From the NCBI RefSeq assembly GCF_008327685.1, contig NZ_BDDE01000017.1, forward strand, positions 372,001 through 436,000: a stretch of 64,000 nucleotides of DNA. Reading direction: 5' to 3'. The DNA comes from Actinomadura sp. K4S16 (GTDB lineage Bacteria; Actinomycetota; Actinomycetes; Streptosporangiales; Streptosporangiaceae). Positions 8,057 through 15,740 of the stretch are shown piece after piece. The position numbers and the translations under genes were made by a program. Every line of letters begins with the position of its first letter. Position 1 is the first letter of the stretch. Below the pieces are notes generated by a model that searched no databases, was not told the DNA's origin, and saw only the letters and a list, made by a program, of their open reading frames with translations.

Positions 8057-8833
8057 TCAGCGGGTCACCCGGATCTTGGACTGGCCGTGCGGGAGTTCCT
8101 CCCAGTCGTCCATGAAGCGGGCGGTGAAGCCGTGCCTCCCGGCCAGCGCGGTCAAGGTCTCGGTGCGGTAGTAGAAGTCCTCGCGGAGGACGTGGTGCTC
8201 GGCCCCCTCCGTGCGGTCGAAGGTGAAGTCGAAGAACCCGCCGGGGGCCAGGACGCGTCCCACGTGCGCGAGGCACTCGTCGATGACCTCCAGGGGCGAG
8301 TGGCTGAAGACGCTGTGCGCGTGCACGACCGTGAAGTGCTCCGTGGGGAGGAACTCCAGTTTCAGGTCGCCGACGAGGGTCAGGTGCGGCATCTTCTCGC
8401 GGAGGCCGTGGCGGACGAGCGTCTGCTGCGCGGCGAGCAGGATGTCGGGTGAGATGTCGATGCCGTAGTAGTTGCCGGGGTCGAGGTAGTCGATGAACCG
8501 CCAGCCCGCGCGCAGGTTGCCGCAGCCGATCTCCAGGATGCGGTCGTCCGGCTTGAGGCCGTGCCTGAGCAGGTAGTCGAACTGCATCTGGCCGAGGGCG
8601 AGCCAGCGCTCGTGGGTGGGGCTGCCGACGGCGGCCTCCGGGTTCCTGGCCGCGTCCGACTTCATGACGGCCCGGTAGTAGGCCACATGGCCGCGGCTGG
8701 AGACGCGGAATTTCAGGTCCCGCGCCATCCGGGACAGATATGTACCGATCTTGTCTGGATTCTGGGCGGCATAGCGCAGCCGGTAGGTCAGGCTCGCGCG
8801 GTTCCTGCTGGTCGGCGGCAGCGCTTTCGTCAT
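8057..8833 (-). CDS. Class I SAM-dependent methyltransferase
   Basis: A 258-residue protein with a standard methyltransferase fold. Motif I is ILEIGCG at 99-105, followed by YYGIDISPDIL (the acidic ribose-binding position) and a motif IV-like FTVVHAHSVFSH. The first 80 residues are a helical extension that could hold the substrate. Nothing in the neighbourhood identifies the acceptor. The gene is read towards the lipoprotein gene and may be co-transcribed with it, 127 bases apart. Confidence 0.8.
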   Translation of the reverse strand: MTKALPPTSRNRASLTYRLRYAAQNPDKIGTYLSRMARDLKFRVSSRGHVAYYRAVMKSDAARNPEAAVGSPTHERWLALGQMQFDYLLRHGLKPDDRILEIGCGNLRAGWRFIDYLDPGNYYGIDISPDILLAAQQTLVRHGLREKMPHLTLVGDLKLEFLPTEHFTVVHAHSVFSHSPLEVIDECLAHVGRVLAPGGFFDFTFDRTEGAEHHVLREDFYYRTETLTALAGRHGFTARFMDDWEELPHGQSKIRVTR

Positions 8834-8914
8834 CGGGCTCGTCCCCCAAAGAGCACCTCGGCAATTGCCGGATGCCCTACCCGGCCGCCGCGCCGCGTAA
8901 CGGAACGAACTCGA

Positions 8915-9898
8915 TCAACCGGGAACCCGGGGAAGGTCGAAATACTCAAAAAGGGAAGGATCCATAAAACTCGCTATATGCGCGATTCCTGAATCGGCAG
9001 GGGAGAGCACCATGACGGAATGCGCGGTCAGGGCGCCGTCCTCACCGCGCAGGTACGCGGCGAAGGCGGGCTGGCCGTTCGCGCGGACCGGCACGAGCAG
9101 GCCCCGGCCGCAACCGGAGGGGAGCCGTGCCGCGAGCAGCCGCCCGATCGCCTCCCGGCCGGTGAACCATTGCGGGACGGGCGGCATCTCCCAGGCCGCC
9201 TGCTCGGTGAGCAGCCGGGTGAGCGCGGGGATGTCCACGGTCTCGAAGGCCCTGGCGAACCGGTCGAGCAGCTCGCGCTGCTCCGGTTCGTCCGGTTCGG
9301 TGATCTCCTCACCGGCCGGGACGAGCCGCTCCAGCCGGGACCGGGCGCGCAGCAGCGTGCTGTTGACCCCCGCGCCGGTCATCCCGAGCATTCCGGCGAC
9401 GTCGGCGGCGGGCCAGGCCAGCACGTCCCGCAGGATCAGCACGGCGCGCTGCCTGGGCGGCAGGTACTGCAGCGCGGCGATCAGCGCCAGCCGCAGGCCG
9501 GCCCGCGCGGCCACGACCGCGGCCGGGTCCTCCGGCGCGGCGCCGGAGAGCCTGTCGGGCAGGGGCTCCAGCCAGGTCACCTCGGGGACGCGCGACCCGC
9601 GCGGCGGCGCGTCGGCGGACGGCCCGGCGAGACCGGACGGCAGCACCCGCCGGCTGCTGTGCTCCAGGGCGTTCAGGCAGGCGTTCGTCGCGATCCGGTA
9701 CAGCCACGTGCGCAGCGACGCCCGCCCGTCGAAGGACGCGTACGACCGCCACGCCCGCAGATACACCTCCTGGACCAGGTCTTCCGCGTCGTGCACGGAG
9801 CCGAGCATGCGGTAGCAGTAGGCCATCAGCTCCCGCCGGAACGGGTCCGTCAAGCGCCCGAACTCCTCGGGCCCGGCATCTCTCTCTTCGGTCTTCAT
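8915..9898 (-). CDS. ECF sigma factor with C-terminal SnoaL-like domain (TIGR02960 type)
   Basis: A 327-residue sigma-70 factor. Region 2 (DPFRRELMAYCYRMLGSVHD then AEDLVQEVYLRAW) and region 4 (LPPRQRAVLILRDVLAWPAA and a helix-turn-helix) are intact. About 120 residues follow that resemble a SnoaL/NTF2-like domain, as in the TIGR02960 and SigJ-type ECF groups, where this domain replaces an anti-sigma factor in control. The ATG at 9898 follows GGGGAGG; the longer frame to 10156 overlaps the divergent exporter promoter. No anti-sigma gene is adjacent. Confidence 0.9.
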   Translation of the reverse strand: MKTEERDAGPEEFGRLTDPFRRELMAYCYRMLGSVHDAEDLVQEVYLRAWRSYASFDGRASLRTWLYRIATNACLNALEHSSRRVLPSGLAGPSADAPPRGSRVPEVTWLEPLPDRLSGAAPEDPAAVVAARAGLRLALIAALQYLPPRQRAVLILRDVLAWPAADVAGMLGMTGAGVNSTLLRARSRLERLVPAGEEITEPDEPEQRELLDRFARAFETVDIPALTRLLTEQAAWEMPPVPQWFTGREAIGRLLAARLPSGCGRGLLVPVRANGQPAFAAYLRGEDGALTAHSVMVLSPADSGIAHIASFMDPSLFEYFDLPRVPG

Positions 9899-9987
9899 AG
9901 GACGCACCTCCCCATGTACTGACCGGAGGCCGGGGCTGGAATCGTCGGCCTCCGCCCGCTGAATCCCGCCCGCTCGGCCGGTTTGTA

Positions 9988-10010
9988 CAGGCGATGAGGA
10001 ACGTCGCCTG
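9988..10010. promoter_or_regulatory. Palindrome in the sigma factor/exporter intergenic region
   Basis: caggcga (9988-9994) and tcgcctg (10004-10010) form a perfect 7-bp inverted repeat with a 9-base spacer, ending 21 bases before the exporter start. It could be an operator for the drug-exporter gene or simply a leader hairpin; no local repressor gene is present. Confidence 0.35.
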
Positions 10011-10031
10011 ACAATCTCGGAGGGAACGCGC

Positions 10032-11453
10032 ATGGCGCGGAGAACAAGCGGCCGGCTGCTCGGCCTGACCGCGACGGCGTCGCTGATGGTGGCGCTGGAC
10101 GCGACGGTGGTGACGACCGCGCTGGCCAGGATCCGGCTGGACCTGTCCGCCACCATGGAACAACTCGAATGGACCGTGAACGCCTACGGCCTCAGTTTCG
10201 CCGTTCTGCTGATGACCGGCGCCGCGCTGGGCGACCGCTTCGGGCGCAGGCGGATGTTCGTGGGCGGGCTCGGCCTGTTCACGGCGGCGTCGGTGGCCTG
10301 CGCGGCGGCCCCCGGCATCGGCTGGCTGATCGCCGCGCGCGCCGTCCAGGGGTGCGGGTCCGCGCTGGTGATGCCGCTCGCGATGGCGCTGCTGAGCAAC
10401 GGGTTCCCGCCCGAGCGGCGCGCCAGGGCCCTCGGCGTCTTCGCCGGGGTGACCGGTCTCGCGGTGGTGGCGGGGCCGGTCGTCGGCGGAGTGGTCACCG
10501 AGGGGCTGGCGTGGCAGTGGATCTTCTGGCTCAACGTGCCGATCGGGCTGGCGGTCATCCCGCTGGTGCTCCGGTACGTCCCGGAGAGCCGCGGCGGCGG
10601 GGCCTCCTTCGACCTCGGCGGCGTCCTGCTGGTGACCGGGGGCGCGCTCGGGCTGGTGTGGGGCCTGATCCGCGCCGACGGCTCCGGCTGGGGCTCCTTC
10701 GAGGTGGCCGGCGCGCTGGCGGCCGGGGCCCTGCTGCTGGCGGGCTTCGTCGCCTGGGAGTTGCGCGTCCGGGAGCCGATGGTGCCGATGCGCCTGCTGC
10801 GCTCGCGCGGCTTCGCCGCGGGCAACGCCGCCGGGCTCCTCTTGTACGCGGCCCTGTACGGCTCGCTGTTCTTCATGGCCCAGTTCCTCCAGACCTCCCT
10901 CGGGGCCGGGCCGATGACCGCCGGGCTCCAGCTCATGCCGTGGACGGGGACCGTGACCGTGGTGGCCCCGGTCGCGGGGGCACTGGTGAACCGGGTCGGG
11001 TCACGTCCCCTCACCGCCGCCGGGTTGGCTCTGCAGGGGATCGGGCTCGGCTGGATCGGCCTCACCGCCGGGACCGCGACGGCCTATCCGGAACTGATCG
11101 CCCCCATGGTCGTCGCGGGCGCCGGGGTCAGCATGGCGATGCCGGCCGCGCAGACCGCGATCATCAACTCGGTGGCGCCGCGGGAGATCGGCAAGGCGTC
11201 CGGGGTGTTCAACACCCTGCGGCAGTTCGCCGCGGTGCTCGGCGTGGCGGTCGCGGCCGCGGTGTTCGGCGCCGAGGGCGGCTACGGCACGGCGCGGACC
11301 TTCGCCGACGGCTTCGGGCCCGCCCTCGTGCTCACCGGCGCCCTGTCGCTCGCCGGGGCGCTCGCCGCCCTGTTCATGCCCGGACCGGACCGGGCCGCCC
11401 GGACGTCACCGGTCCCGCCCGCTCCGCGGCGCGCACCCGAGCCGACCCGCTGA
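10032..11453 (+). CDS. MFS drug:H+ antiporter, DHA2 (14-helix) family
   Basis: A 473-residue EmrB/QacA-type exporter with about 14 hydrophobic segments. Helix 1 carries LDATVVTTALARI (family motif D1), the loop after helix 2 has GDRFGRRRMFVGG (motif A), and GVTGLAVVAGPVVGG is motif C of antiporters. It probably expels a hydrophobic drug or secreted metabolite using the proton gradient. A GGAGGG ribosome-binding site precedes the ATG. It is divergent from the ECF sigma factor with a 133-base spacer holding a palindrome, so joint control is possible. Confidence 0.9.
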   Translation: MARRTSGRLLGLTATASLMVALDATVVTTALARIRLDLSATMEQLEWTVNAYGLSFAVLLMTGAALGDRFGRRRMFVGGLGLFTAASVACAAAPGIGWLIAARAVQGCGSALVMPLAMALLSNGFPPERRARALGVFAGVTGLAVVAGPVVGGVVTEGLAWQWIFWLNVPIGLAVIPLVLRYVPESRGGGASFDLGGVLLVTGGALGLVWGLIRADGSGWGSFEVAGALAAGALLLAGFVAWELRVREPMVPMRLLRSRGFAAGNAAGLLLYAALYGSLFFMAQFLQTSLGAGPMTAGLQLMPWTGTVTVVAPVAGALVNRVGSRPLTAAGLALQGIGLGWIGLTAGTATAYPELIAPMVVAGAGVSMAMPAAQTAIINSVAPREIGKASGVFNTLRQFAAVLGVAVAAAVFGAEGGYGTARTFADGFGPALVLTGALSLAGALAALFMPGPDRAARTSPVPPAPRRAPEPTR

Positions 11454-11483
11454 GGCAGTACCCGGCCCCGACCTGGTCGGCGG

Positions 11484-11525
11484 CGCGTCGACCTGCGGCA
11501 TGTCCAGATGCCGCAGGTCGACGCG
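11484..11525. terminator. 18-bp perfect hairpin between convergent genes
   Basis: Bases 11484-11501 and 11508-11525 are exact reverse complements (core gcgtcgacctgcggcat), with a 6-base loop. It lies between the end of the exporter gene (+) and the end of the sulfotransferase gene (-), so it probably terminates both transcripts. Confidence 0.8.
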
Positions 11526-11621
11526 ACCGCACCGGGGCAGGGGTCCTGGCACGATGAGCACGCTCGGGCGCGTCGGCGGGCGCCCGCCCGACCCGGCCGT
11601 GCGGTCGGGCGGAGGCGCGGC

Positions 11622-12779
11622 TCAGCGGAGAGCTGCGGTGTAGTCGGCGAAGCGCTCGTCGACCTGCTCGGCGGTGAGGCCGAAGTCTTCGAGCGAGTAC
11701 CGGTGCGCGGGCTTCGCGGCGCCGGTGGAGCTCTCGGCGTGGAGGCTCGTCATGGCGGCGCGGGCCTCGTCCGTGAACGGCAGCCCGAACCGGGCGTAGA
11801 CGGACTCGACCGTGCCGATCGGGTCGCGGACGAAGTCGTCGTAGTGGACGTCCACGAACCGCGCGGGGTCGTGCCGCGCCCGCTCGGCGCGGAACCGGTC
11901 GAGGCCCCGGCTCCACAGGTCGAGCTGGTCGCGGCCGATCGTGGCGCCGGTGAACACCTCCGACCATCCGGCGGTGGCGTGCGCGGCGAGGCTGCACATC
12001 GACGCCATCGCGGTCCGCGGCGTGCGGTGCGTCTGGACGACCAGCGCGTCGGGGTAGACCTCCAGCAGCGCGTCCAGGGCGAAGAGGTGGCTGGGGTTCT
12101 TCAGCACCCAGCGGCGGCCGGGGTCGTTCAGGCCGATGAGCTGGAGGTTGCGCCGGTGCCTGCGGTAGGCGTCCGTCCAGTCCTGCCCGGCGAGCCAGGA
12201 CGAGTAGGTCGGCAGGTGCGCCAGGCACTCGAAGGAGATCGAGAGCATGCTCTGCCGGAGCAGCTGCCAGCACTCCTCGACGGAGTCGGCCGAGATGTAG
12301 TGCACGCCCATGAACTCGGGGTTCTCGACGTGGTGCCGGCGGTATCCGGCGTCGATCGCCTGGAAGACCGGGTCGTCGGCCCAGGTCTCGCGTGGCGGGC
12401 GGGGCTGCGGCACCTCGGCCAGCCACAGGTCGAGGCCCTGGTGCGCGGGGTCGGCGGTGAGCAGCCGGTGCAGGGCCGTGGTCCCCGTGCGGGGCAGGCC
12501 CGTCACGAACACGGGCCGCTCGACGGGGACGTCCGCGTACTCGGGATGGCGCCGCCAGGCCGTCTCGGAGAACTGCCGGGCGACCAGGGCGCCGCGCAGC
12601 ATCGCGCGCTGCGCCTTGTTGCCGAACGGGGTGAGCCCCGCGTCCGCGGCCAGCGACTCCAGGAGCACCTTCAGCCCGTCGAGGTACTCGTCGCCGCCGA
12701 AGTCGTCCGATCCGGTGATCTTGCTGGCCGAGGCATGGAGGTCCTCGACGGTCCCCACGCTGTCGCGACCGTTCGTCAT
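11622..12779 (-). CDS. Stf-like sulfotransferase
   Basis: A 385-residue sulfotransferase that would move sulfate from PAPS to a hydroxyl acceptor. The 5'-phosphosulfate loop FVTGLPRTGTT is at 91-101, and the 3'-phosphate-binding region is WVLKNPSHLFALDALLEVYP followed by a THRTPR segment. The family is the one found as several copies in mycobacteria. The ATG at 12779 is preceded by GGAAGGG. It is the last gene of the DUF1214-SDR-sulfotransferase unit, 14 bases after the SDR. The acceptor may be a sterol or steroid metabolite, judging from the KstR-like operator upstream of the unit. Confidence 0.88.
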   Translation of the reverse strand: MTNGRDSVGTVEDLHASASKITGSDDFGGDEYLDGLKVLLESLAADAGLTPFGNKAQRAMLRGALVARQFSETAWRRHPEYADVPVERPVFVTGLPRTGTTALHRLLTADPAHQGLDLWLAEVPQPRPPRETWADDPVFQAIDAGYRRHHVENPEFMGVHYISADSVEECWQLLRQSMLSISFECLAHLPTYSSWLAGQDWTDAYRRHRRNLQLIGLNDPGRRWVLKNPSHLFALDALLEVYPDALVVQTHRTPRTAMASMCSLAAHATAGWSEVFTGATIGRDQLDLWSRGLDRFRAERARHDPARFVDVHYDDFVRDPIGTVESVYARFGLPFTDEARAAMTSLHAESSTGAAKPAHRYSLEDFGLTAEQVDERFADYTAALR

Positions 12780-12793
12780 CGGGTACGCCCTTC

Positions 12794-13579
12794 CTAGTGG
12801 TGCCACTCGCCGGAGTTGACGTCCAGGCACTGCCCGGTCACGGCGCGGGCCAGCGGCGACAGCATGAACACGGCGGCGTCGGCGACCTCGTCGGGCTCGG
12901 GCAGCTTGCGCAGGTCCGTCGTCGCGGCGTTCTCGTCGTAGACCTGCTGCGCCGTCACCCCGCGCTTCTCCGCGAGGTGCTGGAAGTACCACTTGAGGTT
13001 GGGCGCCCAGATGTAGCCGGGCGCGATCGTGTTGACGCGGATCCCGCGCGGCCCGAGCTCGGTGGCGAGGTTCTGCGCCATCGCGAGCAGCGCCGCCTTG
13101 GCCATCTTGTAGGCGCCGAACGTCCGCCGCGAATGCCGCAGCACCGCCGAGTTGATCATGACGACGGAGCCGCGGGACTCCTCGAGCGCGGGGACGAACA
13201 GCCTGGTCAGGTGGAGCGCGGCGAGCACGTTGGTCTCGAAGCCCGCCCGCACCGCGTCGAGGTCGACCTTCGTCAGATCGGTCAGCGGCGGCGTGGCGAA
13301 GGCGTTGTTGACCAGGCCGTCCACCCGCCCGAACGCCTCCCCCGCGGCCTCGGCCAGCCGCTCGCAGGCGGCCGCGTCCCGGATGTCGGTCGGGACGGTC
13401 GCGGCGCGCCGCCCGAGCTCCTCGACCTCCTTGGCGACCTCGGCGAGCCGCTCCTCGTTGCGCGCGGCCAGGACGAGGTCGGCACCGGCCCTGGCGCACT
13501 GGAGGGCGAGCCCCCGGCCGAGCCCCGGGCCGACACCGGACACGACGACGACCTTGCCGTCCAGCAGTCCGGCGCCCAT
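12794..13579 (-). CDS. Short-chain dehydrogenase/reductase
   Basis: A 261-residue classical SDR. GVGPGLG (15-21) binds the dinucleotide; AARNEER after strand 2 suggests NADP(H) or NAD(H) without certainty; NNAF replaces the usual NNAG; Ser144, Tyr157 and Lys161 (YKMAK) are the catalytic set. Its ATG shares one base with the stop of the upstream DUF1214 gene (TGATG), so translation is probably coupled. Role inferred: oxidation or reduction of an alcohol in the sterol-linked unit. Confidence 0.9.
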   Translation of the reverse strand: MGAGLLDGKVVVVSGVGPGLGRGLALQCARAGADLVLAARNEERLAEVAKEVEELGRRAATVPTDIRDAAACERLAEAAGEAFGRVDGLVNNAFATPPLTDLTKVDLDAVRAGFETNVLAALHLTRLFVPALEESRGSVVMINSAVLRHSRRTFGAYKMAKAALLAMAQNLATELGPRGIRVNTIAPGYIWAPNLKWYFQHLAEKRGVTAQQVYDENAATTDLRKLPEPDEVADAAVFMLSPLARAVTGQCLDVNSGEWHH

Positions 13580-14853
13580 CAGCCGAGCATCCTCTTCGCC
13601 ACGGCGGTCTGGCGGGCGGCGATCCGCTCCGCCCACTCCGCCTCCCCGACGCGCTGGCTCTCGTAGTAGGGCAGCACGCGCGGCAGGTCGTCGAACGGCA
13701 CGACCTCGGCGGTCGGCCCGTCCTCCGGGGTGAGGTCGCGGGCGAGCCGCTGCCACCGGAACTGCAGGTAGCCGCGGCGGTGCCCGGTGCGCTCGATCCA
13801 GTTGGCGAGCCCGGGATCGCGCTCGCTGACGACGTAGCGGATCATGCCGTCCTCGTCCACGCGGGCCTGGTCGGCGGTGAGGCTCGTCTGGTGGTTGATG
13901 TAGTCGAGCGAGACGTACCACATGCTGCCGAGCTGGAAGCCCTGGTAGGGGGCCGCCTTCCGGTCGGCGGCCGGGGCGGTGATGACCATGACCTCGTCGT
14001 CGTCCAGGTCGTAGTGGCCGACGGACGAGAACTGCGTCGCCAGCCCGCCGGGCGTCGGACGCGGCTCGGTCAGCGTGTTGACCGGCAACTGCAGGTAGTG
14101 CCATTCGGGGAAGGCCAGGAAGGTGCGGATCCTGGACACCAGCATCTTGCCCGCTATCTCGTAGCGCCTGGCCATCCGGTCGGACGGCACCGGCAGCGGG
14201 GACGTCCCGAGCGTGTCGGCGCGGTGGATGCGGATCTCCCCCGGCCTCTCGTTCGCCCAGTCGCTGAAGACCTCGCGCACGATGAGCATCGCCGAGCCGG
14301 GGGCGAGGGCCACGTATCCGGGCCCCGCGTCCGGCTTCGGCGGGCCGAACCGCAGCTGGAACGTCCCGTCCTCGGCGATGTCCAGCTCGCGGTCGTCGAA
14401 CGCGGTGAGGCTGTCGGGCGACTTCGCCGGCGAGTAGTCGCCGTTCATGACCTGGAAGCTGAGGTCGGCGGTGGTGCCCCGGCGCCCGGTCACCACGTAC
14501 TCGGCGTCGTCCCGGATGTAGGCGTGGAAGTACAGCGTGTCGGGGTTGTCGAGCCCGAGCTTGGTGTACGGCCCCGTGGACGAGGCGAAGAACGGGTAGT
14601 CCCGCTGGTAGGCGCCCACCATGTGCAGCGACGCCTTGATGCTTCCGGCCAGGTAGTCGAGGCCCTCGGCCAGGTCCTGGTCGTTCTTGACGTGCGGCGC
14701 GGCGCGGATGATCCGCTCCGCCTCCACGACCGCTTCGGCGAACGAGCGCGTCGCGGCGTCCTGGCTGTCGGTACCGCCCTGACCGGCGGTGCCGCCCTGG
14801 CTGTCGGTGCTGCCCTGGCTGTGGGTGCTGCCTTCGGCTGAGTCGGTGGCCAC
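13579..14853 (-). CDS. DUF1214-domain protein
   Basis: A 424-residue protein starting with GTG at 14853 behind an AGGAG site. Residues 5-35 are a low-complexity run of Gly, Ser, Thr and Gln repeats. Sections such as YFHAYIRDDAEYVVTG, FQVMNGDYSP, YVALAPGSAMLIVREVFSDW and WYVSLDYINHQTSL match the DUF1214/DUF1254 pattern. Its biochemical function is unknown. It is the first gene of a unit with an SDR and a sulfotransferase; the same order, as I recall it, occurs at Rv3531c-Rv3530c-Rv3529c in the KstR region of Mycobacterium tuberculosis. Confidence 0.8.
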   Translation of the reverse strand: MATDSAEGSTHSQGSTDSQGGTAGQGGTDSQDAATRSFAEAVVEAERIIRAAPHVKNDQDLAEGLDYLAGSIKASLHMVGAYQRDYPFFASSTGPYTKLGLDNPDTLYFHAYIRDDAEYVVTGRRGTTADLSFQVMNGDYSPAKSPDSLTAFDDRELDIAEDGTFQLRFGPPKPDAGPGYVALAPGSAMLIVREVFSDWANERPGEIRIHRADTLGTSPLPVPSDRMARRYEIAGKMLVSRIRTFLAFPEWHYLQLPVNTLTEPRPTPGGLATQFSSVGHYDLDDDEVMVITAPAADRKAAPYQGFQLGSMWYVSLDYINHQTSLTADQARVDEDGMIRYVVSERDPGLANWIERTGHRRGYLQFRWQRLARDLTPEDGPTAEVVPFDDLPRVLPYYESQRVGEAEWAERIAARQTAVAKRMLG

Positions 14854-14905
14854 CGGGCTCTCCTCGGATCGCGGGCGCGAGGCCGTGCTCTGGCGGGACG
14901 CAGAT

Positions 14906-14919
14906 TAGAACGTGTTCTA
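14906..14919. promoter_or_regulatory. KstR-like operator upstream of the DUF1214-SDR-sulfotransferase unit
   Basis: The 14-mer tagaacgtgttcta fits the published KstR pattern TNNAACNNGTTNNA exactly, with 6-bp arms and a 2-base centre. It ends 53 bases before the DUF1214 start, a plausible repressor position. KstR represses sterol catabolism genes in mycolic-acid actinomycetes and relatives; no kstR gene is visible here. Confidence 0.65.
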
Positions 14920-14945
14920 TGCGGGGGGCAATGCCCGGGTCCCGC

Positions 14946-15404
14946 TCAATGGGAGGTGGTGAACTTCAGGCTCGGCGCGTCGTCCAGCGACACCATGTAC
15001 TCGTAGGTGCGCTTGTGCCCGGTCTTCTCGACCCGCCAGCCGTCGCCGTCCCGCCGGTACACGTCGTGGTAGAAGGCCGCGCCCCGGATGAGCAGCCGGT
15101 CCTTCGGCAGGATGATCGTGTCGTCCAGCGACCAGGTCCCGGTGGCGCGGTCCCCGTCCAGGTCGATCTCCGGGCAGCCCGCCGTGTGCGTGCTGATCTT
15201 GTCCGGACCGAGGTTGGACCGCATGTACGCCACGATCGCGTCCCGGCCCTCCAGCCGGAGCGTCTCGCCGAGCACGGGCGTGTCGTACTCCGCCACCGCG
15301 TCCTCGGTGAACACCTCGGCGAACTCGTCCCACAGCTTGAGGTCGACGCACCGCAGGTACCGGTACTTCAACCGCCGAATCTCTTCCAGTGCGACCAGAT
15401 CCAT
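14946..15404 (-). CDS. SnoaL-like (NTF2 fold) protein
   Basis: A 152-residue protein with a SnoaL_4 pattern: LEEIRRLKYRYLRCVDLKLW, then EFAEVFTEDAVAEY, EGRDAIVAYM and a C-terminal WRVEKTGHKRTYEYM. Such proteins include scytalone-dehydratase- and ketosteroid-isomerase-type enzymes, and many are uncharacterised. I start at the ATG at 15404 (after GGGAGG), which gives MDLVALEEIRRL; a start at 15446 would run through the operator. The upstream KstR-like site suggests a place in the same sterol-linked regulon as the next unit downstream. Confidence 0.82.
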   Translation of the reverse strand: MDLVALEEIRRLKYRYLRCVDLKLWDEFAEVFTEDAVAEYDTPVLGETLRLEGRDAIVAYMRSNLGPDKISTHTAGCPEIDLDGDRATGTWSLDDTIILPKDRLLIRGAAFYHDVYRRDGDGWRVEKTGHKRTYEYMVSLDDAPSLKFTTSH

Positions 15405-15740
15405 GGGCCCCAGCCTCCCGGCTCCACCCGAAAAATACAAGAACACGTTCTACCCATCAGTCCGGCCATCACGGCCGGGAGGGAAGGCGCCCATCGCGAC
15501 CCCGTCAACATCGAGCAAAAGGTCGGCACTGGACGATCGACGGCCGAGGGGACGAACGCCAACGGGCGGGGCGAGATCCACCAAGTTCCCCGTCCCGGGA
15601 TCCCGCTGCCGGTAAGGGAAGCGGCACCTGGACGGTGAGGACGGGCGCCGGAGTTCCTCCCGGACCGCCGCCCGCCGACGCCGGGGCCGGGCGCCCGCGT
15701 CCCCCCGGCGGGCCCTTTCGCGGCGATTACGCTGGTAGAG
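15405..15740. other. Intergenic region between SnoaL-like gene and flavoprotein
   Basis: Apart from the KstR-like site at 15439-15452 I see no gene, RNA or clear repeat. It must contain the two divergent promoters. Open frames crossing it lack domain similarity. Confidence 0.5.
15439..15452. promoter_or_regulatory. Second KstR-like operator, upstream of SnoaL-like gene
   Basis: aagaacacgttcta reads on the minus strand as tagaacgtgttctt, identical in 13 of 14 bases to the site at 14906-14919. It lies 35 bases upstream of the SnoaL-like start. Confidence 0.6.

Noticed and set aside
11622..15404. A natural-product biosynthetic cluster (sulfotransferase, SDR, SnoaL-like gene, exporter)
   Set aside because: No polyketide, peptide or terpene synthase is present, and the KstR-like operators point to sterol-linked metabolism; the exporter is separated by a strong terminator.
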